Of a DNA stretch of 5,889 bases, positions 1 through 5,810 are shown one piece after another. How positions within the stretch are numbered: position 1 is the stretch's first letter; the number at the start of each line of letters is the position of its first letter. Origin of the DNA: Planctomycetota bacterium (GTDB taxonomy: Bacteria > Planctomycetota > Phycisphaerae > UBA1845). Location of the stretch: NCBI GenBank assembly GCA_022563055.1, contig JADFOB010000099.1:1-5889 (forward strand), given 5' to 3'. The notes under the pieces are model-generated. The model worked only from the letters and a program-made list of their open reading frames with translations, was not told where the DNA came from and made no database searches. A program made the translations under genes and the position numbers.

Positions 1-1439
1 GCACCGTCCCGGCCCTTCGCGCGATCCATCAACTTAGTGTCAACAACACCGATCTGAACCTACGCCTCGAGCGCCTCGCCACCGGTCTGCGCATCAATCG
101 CGGTGCGGATGATCCGGCCGGTCTGATTGCTTCGGAGGGGCTTCGCAACGAGATCCGCAGCATCGGCCAGGCGATCGACAACTCGACCCGGGCGATCAAC
201 GTGATCTCGACGGCGGAAGGTGCGCTCAACGAGGTCTCGGCGCTGCTGCTTGAGTTGCAGGATCTGCTCGTGGCGAGCGCTAACGACGGTGGGCTTACGG
301 CGGACGAAATCCACGCCAATCAGCTCGAGATCGATTCGCTGCTCTCGAGCATTGATCGGATTGCGAACACGACTACGTTCGCCGGTGAGAAGCTGCTCGA
401 TGGCAGCCGCGCGTACACCGTCTCGTCCCTTGTGAACACGCAGATCGCAACGCTATCCGTCTTTGCCGCACAGATTCCCCAAGGCGGCACGCGCGACGTG
501 ACGGTGCGCGTGACAGCATCGGCGCAGACCGCCCAGGTCGCGCTCATCGGTGCCAACACGAGCGGAGCCTCCACGACATCCGCCACCACGATTGAAATCC
601 GCGGGACCATCGGAAGTGACCTGTTCAGCTTTACGGCGGGAACGTCACTCTCCGTCGTTCGGGACGCGATCAACAGTGTCACGCTGGTGACAGGCGTGTC
701 GGCCATTCTGTCCACGCCCGGCACAGCCGGCATCGCCAGCGCGCTGCTGCTCAACAGCACCGAGTTCGGGTCCGACGCCTTCGTATCGGTGACACCGATT
801 TCCGGCAATTTCATTGTCAACGGCAACAGCGGTACCGAATCCCGCGACATCGGCCAGGATACGGGTGTCGTGGTCAACGGGCAGTTGGCGGCGGTCAAGG
901 GGCTCCGGGCGGATGTGCGATCGACGTCGCTGGATGCGAGGATCTACCTCACGGTATCGTTCGCCCAGCAGACAACTGCAACCGCCAGCTTCCAGATCAC
1001 CGGCGGCGGCGCGACCTTCCAGCTCTCGCCGGAGGTGACCCCGAACGGGCAGGTCCACATCGGATTCAGCCGTGTGGCCTCGACGGCGCTGGGAGACCGT
1101 ATCACGGGGCTCCTCTACACTCTGCGGTCCGGACAAGGCAACGACCTGGCCAGCAAGAACTTCCTGACCGCCCAGAAGATCCTCGCCGAGTCGATCGATC
1201 AGGTCTCCTCCTTCCGAGGTCGGTTGGGCAACTTCCAGCGTAACAAGCTCGAGACGAATATCCGGGCTCAAAGCATCGCCTTGGAGAACGTCACCGCCGC
1301 GGAATCGCTCATCCGGGATGCGGACATCGCGGTGGAGGTGGCGGGGCTGACCAGGGCTCAGATTCTCGTGCAAAGCACCCAAGCAACGCTCCAGATCGCC
1401 ACATCGGCGCCCAGACAGGTGCTCGCCCTTCTCGGTTAG
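1..1439 (+). CDS. fliC: Flagellin, filament subunit (5' partial)
   Basis: Structural subunit of the flagellar filament, exported by the flagellar type III apparatus and polymerised beneath the FliD cap. The reading frame is open from the first base (first full codon at 3) and ends at TAG 1437-1439, giving 478 visible residues; probably only a handful of N-terminal residues are missing, because the visible start TVPALRAIHQLSVNNTDL matches the usual INTN-V-A opening a few residues in. Visible residues 1-140 form the conserved N-terminal D0/D1 helices (LERLATGLRINRGADDPAGL, then SIDRIANTTTFAGEKLLDGS). Residues about 195-240 resemble a flagellin hook IN motif (GTIGSDLFSFTAG, then VVRDAIN). The variable middle runs to about 380, and the C-terminal D1/D0 helices fill 382-478 (SFRGRLGNFQRNKLE, ENVTAAESLIRDADIA, terminal VLALLG). 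A GTG at 201 is internal, not the start. fliD and fliS follow on the same strand. The GLIASE signature suggests Planctomycetota. Family call is very secure; symbol by role. Confidence 0.96.
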   Translation, partial: TVPALRAIHQLSVNNTDLNLRLERLATGLRINRGADDPAGLIASEGLRNEIRSIGQAIDNSTRAINVISTAEGALNEVSALLLELQDLLVASANDGGLTADEIHANQLEIDSLLSSIDRIANTTTFAGEKLLDGSRAYTVSSLVNTQIATLSVFAAQIPQGGTRDVTVRVTASAQTAQVALIGANTSGASTTSATTIEIRGTIGSDLFSFTAGTSLSVVRDAINSVTLVTGVSAILSTPGTAGIASALLLNSTEFGSDAFVSVTPISGNFIVNGNSGTESRDIGQDTGVVVNGQLAAVKGLRADVRSTSLDARIYLTVSFAQQTTATASFQITGGGATFQLSPEVTPNGQVHIGFSRVASTALGDRITGLLYTLRSGQGNDLASKNFLTAQKILAESIDQVSSFRGRLGNFQRNKLETNIRAQSIALENVTAAESLIRDADIAVEVAGLTRAQILVQSTQATLQIATSAPRQVLALLG

Positions 1440-1531
1440 CCACCTGGCGGTCAGTTCGCCCGCTGGTTCGCTCCCGCCGATCGCCTCCTCAGCACTACCA
1501 AACAGGTTCCGCGAATCTGGTCGGCCAGTCG

Positions 1532-1545
1532 CCAACTAGAGTTGG
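1532..1545. repeat. Short palindrome over the fliD -35 element
   Basis: CCAACT and AGTTGG are exact inverted 6-base arms around a 2-base centre (AG). The right arm and centre lie inside the proposed -35 element of the fliD promoter. It could be an operator for a dimeric regulator or a chance palindrome; nothing else in the window repeats it. Confidence 0.3.
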
Positions 1546-1565
1546 ACCCGTAGCGGGACCGATAA
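1537..1565 (+). promoter_or_regulatory. Candidate sigma-28 (FliA) promoter for fliD
   Basis: TAGAGTTG at 1537-1544 matches the enteric FliA -35 consensus TAAAGTTT at 6 of 8 positions, and ACCGATAA at 1558-1565 matches the -10 consensus GCCGATAA at 7 of 8. The spacer is 13 nt rather than the usual 11, which is the main weakness. Transcription would start near 1572 and give a leader of about 65 nt before the fliD ATG. Sigma-28 control is expected for late flagellar genes such as fliD. The match is seen directly; promoter activity is inferred. Confidence 0.55.
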
Positions 1566-1581
1566 GGTCTATACGGTGAAG

Positions 1582-1604
1582 CGCGGGAGTGGTGTGCGCC
1601 CGCG
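1582..1604 (+). other. GC-rich hairpin in the fliD leader
   Basis: CGCGGG (1582-1587) and CCCGCG (1599-1604) are perfect complementary arms around an 11-nt loop. The hairpin would lie in the 5' untranslated leader if transcription starts near 1572, about 33 nt before the ATG. It has no U tract, so it does not look like a terminator; it might affect mRNA stability or translation, or be a by-product of high GC. Confidence 0.3.
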
Positions 1605-1624
1605 TTGGTAGGCATCGTAGCGGC

Positions 1625-1629
1625 AGGGA
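1625..1629 (+). promoter_or_regulatory. Weak ribosome binding site that supports the fliD ATG
   Basis: AGGGA lies 8 nt before the ATG at 1638. It is a partial Shine-Dalgarno match at good spacing and favours this start over the in-frame TTG at 1605, which would add 11 residues before the conserved MSGISTGIG opening. Confidence 0.45.
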
Positions 1630-1637
1630 CTGACCTC

Positions 1638-4600
1638 ATGAGTGGAATATCGACCGGGATCGGACTGCTGTCGGGAATCAACACCGCCAGTCTGATCGAC
1701 CAGCTCATCGCGATCGAGGGACGCCCCGTGCGTACACTCGAAGCCCGCGTGCAGGCGGCGGATGTGCAGCGCACAGCGTTCCTGAGCCTCGCCGCACAGC
1801 TACTCGGGGTTAAAAACTCGATCCTGGGCATGAAGAAGTCATCGTTCTTCCAGCGATTCTCATCCATCAGCAGCAATAGCGCCATCCTGACGGCACGAAC
1901 GGATGAGACGGCTGTGCCCGGCAGCCAAACCTTTCGCGTCCGCTCGCTGGTGTCGAACCATTCGCTCATCAGCCGTGGTTTCGCCGACAGTGATACAACG
2001 CCGATCGGCGTCGGCATGCTCACCATTGAGGTCGGGCATGGGATGGTCAACGAATCGAACCGTCTGGACGCCCTCAACGGCGGACAGGGTATCGAGCGCG
2101 GCATCATCACGATTACGGATAAGGACGGTGAGACAGCCGAGATCGATCTGACCGGGGCCCTGACCGTCGACGATGTCCTCCGAGCCATCAATACCGACAC
2201 AACCATTAATGTTCGGGCAACGGTTACTTCGATCGCCTCGACCGGCGGTTCGGGCGACCGGATTGTGATCGAGGATTTAACGGGCGGGTTAGGGAGCTTA
2301 ACGATCGCGGACAACGATGGCGGCTCGACCGCGGCTGATCTGGGCATCGTCGGTGTCGCCGCCGGTTTGGAGACCCGCATTGAAGGCAGGGATCTTGTCC
2401 GTCTCTCGAACGGTACCCTCTTGTCGGTGCTGAACGATGGGAACGGTGTGGGCAGGCTGACCGGCGGAACGGATCTCGTGTTCGAGACGGTGAACGGAAA
2501 CTTCGACGTCTCCTTAACCAGCGTTCTCGCTTCGCAGCCCGAAACCGACCTGAGGATGCTCAACAGTGGAAATGGTATCCGGCTGGGTACCATTCGGATC
2601 ACGGATCGGGCCGGGGAGTCCGTGGAGATCAACCTTGCGGACTCAGCGCTTCCCCCACTGCGAACGGTTCAGGACGTCCGCCAGAGGATTACCGACGCCG
2701 CCGCGCAAGCCGGTGTGTCTATCAGTTTTGCCATCGTCAACTCCCATTTTCAGATCACGGACACCTCCGACGTCAGCGAGGACAGCGAGGCGACTCTGAC
2801 GGTCGAGGATGTCGCGGTTGATGGGGAAGCCGGCCACGCAGCGGCGGACCTGGGAATCACGGGGAGCGTCGAAGGGTCCAGCATCATCGGGCGAGACATC
2901 TATCGCGTTTCGACGATCGGCGACGTGATCAACGCGATCAACTTCGCACAGGACAACATTGGCTTTGTGGAAGCTCGCATCTCTGACAGCGGCGATGGGA
3001 TCACACTGACGGCACCGGGCCTGCCCGGTGACACTGTGACGATTAGCGCGGGCGAAGGCTCCACCGCCGCTAGGGATCTGGGCCTGCTTGACGTGACCTT
3101 TGACACGACCTTCGAGACGCACCGGCTGATCGCAGGGCTCAACACCGTGCTGCTAAAGTCTCTCGACGGTGGGCAAGGCATAGAGTTGGGACAGATCACC
3201 CTGACTGATCGTAGCGGCAACTCGACGGCGCAACCGATCGACTTCACCGATGCTCAGACTTTGCAGGATGTCATCGATCTCATCAATCAAGACACGAGCA
3301 CCTCGATCGTCGCATCGGTGAACGCCGCCGGTAACGGGATCCAGCTTCGGGATACGTCCAACGGTTCCGGGCCGCTGATCGTGACGGACGTAAGCGGTAC
3401 GACGGCCGCTGCGCTCGGTCTTGGGGGAAGCCATGCGCTGGCGGACGGAGCCACGGTCGACGGCGGCAATCTCCAACTTCAGTATATCTCCACGAACACA
3501 CTGCTCTCGGATCTCAACGCCGGTCAAGGGGTACAGGCCGGCACGTTTAGGATTACGGATTCGCTCGGAGGGGTCTACTCGATCAACATCACCACGCGTG
3601 AGGGTATGACCGTCGGAGATGTGATCGACGCGATTAACAACACATCCGGTTTGCCCGCCACGATTGAGGCGCGCATCAACGATACCGGCGACGGCATCGT
3701 CATCATCGATACATCCGACGGTAACGAGACGCTGAGCATCGAGGACATCGACGGGCGGGTGGCGGCCGACCTCAACCTCGTAGGTACTGCAAAGGCCGGC
3801 CAAAACCTCATCGACGGATCGTTTGAGGTTCGCATCGAGGTCGGCGCGGGCGATACGCTTGAGACGATCGTTAAGAAGATCAATGAAGCCGGTGGTGGAT
3901 TCTCCGCGTCCATCATCAACGACGGCGGTTCGGTGAGCCCCTACAGCCTGACGCTCACGTCGACCGTCACGGGGCGGCGTGGTGAGCTGGTGGTTGACGC
4001 GGGGGGTCTTGACTTTGGTTTTGGGACGCTGTCCCAAGCCAGCGACGCCGTCATCATGATCGGTAGCGGGGCGAACTCGAAACTGATTACCAGTTCGAGC
4101 AACACGCTGGAGCTTGGCGGAGTGACGCTCGACCTCCAATCGGTGTCGGACGAGGAAGTGACCATCTCCGTTTCGCAGGACATCGATGCCATCGTGGAGG
4201 ACATCAAGAAGTTCACGGACCTCTACAACGACGTGCAGGGTACCATCGATGATGTTACACGCTTTGACCCCGACACGTTTGAGCGTGGTACGCTTCAGGG
4301 TGACCGCACGGTGGGACAGATTCGCACGCGCCTCCACCGGACGATCCTGAGTCGCTTTGACGGTTTGGATGAGTCGTTCTCCCGTCTCTTCTCGGTCGGG
4401 TTGCGGATCGGCGCGAACAACCGTCTCGAATTCGACGAGGAGAAGTTCCGCGAGGCCTACGCAGACTCGCCTCGGGATGTGGAGGCGCTGTTCGGCACCG
4501 CGGAGACCGGATTCGCCGCGGTGCTTGATGACGTGCTCGATGAACTCACGCGGGAGTTCGACGGCGTGATCGCGCGGAGAAGCAACCTTCTGGATAATCA

Positions 4601-4769
4601 GCAGGAGCTGCTTAACGACCGGATCGAGAATCTGAACCTGCTTCTGGATGCCAAGCGAGCGCAGCTAGAGGCGCAATTCCTGGCGATGGAGAAGGCACTG
4701 GCCGTGCTGCAGGGTCAGCAGAACGCTCTGGGAACGCTCGCCCAGCTTGCCGGTTCTCTGACTTCTTAG
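1638..4769 (+). CDS. fliD: Flagellar filament cap protein FliD (HAP2), repeat-expanded
   Basis: FliD caps the growing filament tip and helps exported flagellin to fold and insert. The protein is 1043 aa from the ATG; enterobacterial FliD is about 470 aa. Residues about 8-105 are the FliD N-terminal domain (GIGLLSGINTASLIDQLIAI opening, then SSFFQRF and VPGSQTFRVRSLVSN). Residues about 143-716 hold diverged repeats of the flagellin IN type, and a further IN-like segment follows at 729-760 (FEVRIEVGAGDTLETIVKKI). Residues about 803-1043 are the FliD C-terminal domain (NTLELGGVTLDL, then IVEDIKKFTDLYNDVQ, RLFSVGLRIGANNRLEFDEE and VEALFG), ending in a predicted helix or coiled coil at about 984-1025 (NRIENL-like heptads, many L, Q and E). 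The ATG was preferred to the TTG at 1605 because of the family's N-terminus and the AGGGA site. It lies 198 bp after flagellin and behind a sigma-28-like promoter. The TAG stop sits in the left arm of a palindromic element. FliD identity is secure; the repeats make the length unusual. Confidence 0.95.
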   Translation: MSGISTGIGLLSGINTASLIDQLIAIEGRPVRTLEARVQAADVQRTAFLSLAAQLLGVKNSILGMKKSSFFQRFSSISSNSAILTARTDETAVPGSQTFRVRSLVSNHSLISRGFADSDTTPIGVGMLTIEVGHGMVNESNRLDALNGGQGIERGIITITDKDGETAEIDLTGALTVDDVLRAINTDTTINVRATVTSIASTGGSGDRIVIEDLTGGLGSLTIADNDGGSTAADLGIVGVAAGLETRIEGRDLVRLSNGTLLSVLNDGNGVGRLTGGTDLVFETVNGNFDVSLTSVLASQPETDLRMLNSGNGIRLGTIRITDRAGESVEINLADSALPPLRTVQDVRQRITDAAAQAGVSISFAIVNSHFQITDTSDVSEDSEATLTVEDVAVDGEAGHAAADLGITGSVEGSSIIGRDIYRVSTIGDVINAINFAQDNIGFVEARISDSGDGITLTAPGLPGDTVTISAGEGSTAARDLGLLDVTFDTTFETHRLIAGLNTVLLKSLDGGQGIELGQITLTDRSGNSTAQPIDFTDAQTLQDVIDLINQDTSTSIVASVNAAGNGIQLRDTSNGSGPLIVTDVSGTTAAALGLGGSHALADGATVDGGNLQLQYISTNTLLSDLNAGQGVQAGTFRITDSLGGVYSINITTREGMTVGDVIDAINNTSGLPATIEARINDTGDGIVIIDTSDGNETLSIEDIDGRVAADLNLVGTAKAGQNLIDGSFEVRIEVGAGDTLETIVKKINEAGGGFSASIINDGGSVSPYSLTLTSTVTGRRGELVVDAGGLDFGFGTLSQASDAVIMIGSGANSKLITSSSNTLELGGVTLDLQSVSDEEVTISVSQDIDAIVEDIKKFTDLYNDVQGTIDDVTRFDPDTFERGTLQGDRTVGQIRTRLHRTILSRFDGLDESFSRLFSVGLRIGANNRLEFDEEKFREAYADSPRDVEALFGTAETGFAAVLDDVLDELTREFDGVIARRSNLLDNQQELLNDRIENLNLLLDAKRAQLEAQFLAMEKALAVLQGQQNALGTLAQLAGSLTS
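2064..3785 (+). repeat. Array of diverged protein repeats inside FliD
   Basis: Units of about 95-106 aa begin with an L(N/D)-x-G-(Q/N)-G-(I/V) turn, continue with an ITITD-like strand, a strand ending near IDL/INL and a DV-x-x-(A/L)IN helix, and close with an AADLGI-like motif. Four full units lie at 2064-2354 (LNGGQGI, closing AADLGIVG), 2547-2864 (LNSGNGI, closing AADLGITG), 3144-3428 (LDGGQGI, closing AAALGLGG) and 3498-3785 (LNAGQGV, closing AADLNLVG). Two partial units are present: 2415-2520 has only the front turn (LNDGNGV), and 2901-3092 has only the helix and back half (VINAIN, closing ARDLGLLD). The helix segment resembles the flagellin IN motif (PF07196). The units are alike in protein but have clearly drifted in DNA, so the duplications look old. 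Confidence 0.8.
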
Positions 4770-4891
4770 AGCGTGTCTAAAGAACCGCGGAGGAACCGGA
4801 TTGGGGAGGGCGAAGCTCCTGCTGAGCCCCGGTCCCGGCCCCCTACGCGGCTCGGCGGGAGCCTCGCCCTCCCTTGTTTAACGCGCTCTTA
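4766..4891. repeat. Composite palindromic element with outer and inner inverted arms
   Basis: The outer arms are 4766-4784 and 4874-4891 (left TTAGAGCGTGTCTAAAGAA; the reverse complement of the right is TAAGAGCGCGTTAAACAA); they agree at 15 positions over a 19-column alignment with one gap. The inner arms are 4804-4828 and 4849-4873: 22 of 25 pairs are Watson-Crick, two are G-U in RNA and one is A-C, around a 20-nt loop. A 19-nt spacer (4785-4803) exists only on the left side. The fliD TAG (4767-4769) lies inside the left outer arm. The nested terminal repeats and lack of coding capacity resemble a small MITE-like or dispersed intergenic repeat. No second copy exists in the window, so mobility is inferred. 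Confidence 0.55.
4804..4880 (+). terminator. Possible transcription terminator after fliD
   Basis: A 25-bp, very GC-rich stem (4804-4828 with 4849-4873) is followed directly by TTGTTTA, a modest T-rich run. It lies 34 nt after the fliD stop. The stem is longer than a typical intrinsic terminator and is also the core of the palindromic element, so terminator function may be secondary. If it works, fliS needs its own promoter. Confidence 0.45.
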
Positions 4892-5073
4892 GCCGCGAGC
4901 CGGGGCAAGAGCAGCGCAACGGTGTGTTGGAAGCCGCCCGTGTGGCGGGGAAACCCTGGAAACGGCGGTTGTGGCTACGTTACCGAGCGCTCGATTAGCG
5001 TTTGGGGTGCCCTGATCGGACCCACAAACCTTTCCCATCGGTTCCGTTTTCTATCATCCGCACCCCCGCCCAA
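4892..5073. other. Gene-free stretch between the palindrome and fliS
   Basis: No convincing gene is seen in the rest of the 322-bp fliD-fliS gap. An open frame from a TTG at 4874 gives a 73-aa peptide, but it begins in the palindrome arm, lacks a ribosome binding site and looks like no protein I know. A small CCGCC/GGCGG hairpin lies at 4934-4948. TAGCGTTT at 4996-5003 resembles a sigma-28 -35 (6 of 8) but has no -10 at a usable distance. Confidence 0.5.
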
Positions 5074-5081
5074 ACCGATAA
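5074..5081 (+). promoter_or_regulatory. Sigma-28-like -10 box just before fliS
   Basis: ACCGATAA is identical to the -10 box proposed for fliD and matches 7 of 8 bases of GCCGATAA. It ends 10 nt before the fliS GTG, so transcription would start almost at the start codon and give a leaderless or nearly leaderless mRNA. No TAAA-like -35 is seen at 11-15 nt upstream, which keeps confidence low. Confidence 0.35.
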
Positions 5082-5091
5082 TACCGGCGCC

Positions 5092-5559
5092 GTGACCACT
5101 ACTCCCCAGAATCCCTACCTTCGCGACGCGGTGTTGACCGCCACACCGGAGCAGTTGCAGCTCATGCTCTATGACGGCTGCATCCGCTACGCGCTCCAGG
5201 CGCGGGATGCGATCGAACAGAAGAACTACGACGTGTCTTACGATCGCCTCACGCGTGCCCAGAATATTATCTCAGAGATGCGAAGCGGGCTCAGGCACGA
5301 AGTCAACCCCGAGCTGTGTGAGCGCGTCGCGGCTGTGTACGGGTTCCTCCACAGGAAGCTTCTCGACGCGAACATCCATCGGGATGTCAGCATGATCGAC
5401 GACGCTCTTCGCGTGCTCCGCATCGAGCGCGAGACATGGCAGATTCTGGTTAATAAAGTGAATCGAATCCGCGACTGCGCGGACGACGATACTTCCGCGA
5501 GCGCTACGCACGATTCCTCGGGCGACCAGCCGACCGTCAGCTTCCAGGCCGAGGGGTGA
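5092..5559 (+). CDS. fliS: Flagellar export chaperone FliS
   Basis: FliS is a small cytoplasmic helical-bundle chaperone that binds the C-terminal end of flagellin, prevents early polymerisation and delivers it to the export gate. From the GTG at 5092 the protein is 155 aa, slightly longer than the usual 125-135. The conserved opening is at residues 7-29: NPYLRDAVLTATPEQL followed by LMLYDG, the hallmark FliS segment. The following helices fit the family (IEQKNYDVSYDRLTRAQNII, then RVAAVYGFLHRKLLDANI and the ALRVLRIERETW helix). Residues 125-155 form an acidic, Ser/Thr-rich tail (CADDDTSAS, ending QAEG) beyond the family core. The frame stays open upstream to a TTG at 5002, but those 30 residues are unlike FliS, so GTG was chosen. 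It has no visible Shine-Dalgarno site. Position downstream of flagellin and fliD fits the classic fliC-fliD-fliS order. Confidence 0.93.
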   Translation: MTTTPQNPYLRDAVLTATPEQLQLMLYDGCIRYALQARDAIEQKNYDVSYDRLTRAQNIISEMRSGLRHEVNPELCERVAAVYGFLHRKLLDANIHRDVSMIDDALRVLRIERETWQILVNKVNRIRDCADDDTSASATHDSSGDQPTVSFQAEG

Positions 5560-5577
5560 TCTCGCCCGGACCGATCC

Positions 5578-5610
5578 GATTATCCGTGACCGATGTTGTG
5601 AGGGATAATC
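5578..5610. repeat. 8-bp inverted repeat after fliS
   Basis: GATTATCC (5578-5585) and GGATAATC (5603-5610) are exact inverted arms with a 17-nt loop, 18 nt after the fliS stop. No T tract follows, so it is at best a weak 3'-end hairpin; a binding site for a dimeric protein is another option. Confidence 0.35.
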
Positions 5611-5630
5611 CAACGCGGCAGGATGTGTGC

Positions 5631-5655
5631 CCCCGGCGCGCCGGGGCTCTTGAGC
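5631..5655 (+). terminator. 16-bp perfect GC palindrome, possible fliS terminator
   Basis: CCCCGGCGCGCCGGGG at 5631-5646 is a perfect palindrome and is followed by GCTCTTGAGC (5646-5655), a second small palindrome, then CGGTTTCG. The stem is very stable but the T run is short, so intrinsic termination is only possible. It starts 71 nt after the fliS stop. Confidence 0.35.
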
Positions 5656-5681
5656 GGTTTCGTACGACCAGCACAGCCCAT

Positions 5682-5765
5682 GTGTGCCACTGCTCTGGAG
5701 CAGTGCGAAGCTTCGGTGACCCGGTTTAGAACTCCCCAGATCACTGCTCAAGAGCAGTGGCACAC
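5682..5765. repeat. REP-like pair: two 24-nt palindromic units in opposite orientation
   Basis: The left unit (5682-5705) is GTGTGC followed by the hairpin CACTGCTC-TG-GAGCAGTG. The right unit (5742-5765) is the hairpin CACTGCTC-AA-GAGCAGTG followed by GCACAC. The reverse complement of the right unit matches the left at 23 of 24 bases, the one difference being in the loop. A 36-nt spacer (5706-5741) contains the 10-bp palindrome CGAAGCTTCG (5706-5715). Each unit has its own hairpin with a fixed flank on the outer side, the layout of a bacterial interspersed mosaic element. REP units of this kind are linked to REP-associated tyrosine transposases; none is encoded here. Confidence 0.65.
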
Positions 5766-5775
5766 CAACGCATCA

Positions 5776-5810
5776 GACCAAGGCTGACACAGCACTCGTC
5801 AGCCGCGGTC
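5776..5810. other. Interrupted stem-loop near the right edge
   Basis: GACC (5776-5779) pairs with GGTC (5807-5810), and GGCTGAC (5782-5788) pairs with GTCAGCC (5798-5804), separated by a 2x2 internal loop and closed by a 9-nt loop. It starts 10 nt after the REP-like pair. It could end transcription from a convergent minus-strand gene beyond the window or belong to the repeat cluster. No T tract is seen on either side. Confidence 0.35.

Noticed and set aside
201..1439. Flagellin starting at GTG 201
   Set aside because: The same frame is open to the window start and encodes the conserved N-terminal flagellin helix, so 201 is an internal codon.
1446..1478. GGCGG/CCGCC pairing after the flagellin stop as a terminator
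   Set aside because: Only a 5-bp stem with a 23-nt loop and no T run; expected by chance in GC-rich DNA.
645..1535. 296-aa minus-strand open frame opposite flagellin
   Set aside because: It is antisense to the conserved flagellin C-terminus and has no recognisable domain.
1605..1637. TTG start for fliD, 11 residues longer
   Set aside because: The ATG at 1638 has better spacing to AGGGA and matches the usual FliD N-terminus; the TTG lies directly after the leader hairpin and has no binding site.
1451..2632. 393-aa minus-strand open frame across the start of fliD
   Set aside because: It lies opposite the conserved FliD N-terminal domain, is very rich in Ser, Pro and Arg, and resembles no family; it is an antisense shadow caused by high GC.
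2064..3785. Possible DNA-level tandem repeat or CRISPR-like array
   Set aside because: The periodicity is at protein level (units of about 95-106 aa); no identical short DNA repeats with regular spacers are present.
3153..4337. 394-aa minus-strand open frame inside fliD
   Set aside because: Antisense to FliD repeats and C-terminal domain; composition rich in Arg, Val and Asp without recognisable motifs.
5002..5091. TTG start for fliS with a 30-aa extension
   Set aside because: The added residues are Pro-rich and unlike FliS, whose conserved NPY-LT-PE opening begins just after the GTG at 5092.
4874..5095. 73-aa open frame in the fliD-fliS gap
   Set aside because: It starts in the right arm of the palindromic element with TTG, lacks a ribosome binding site and overlaps the fliS start.
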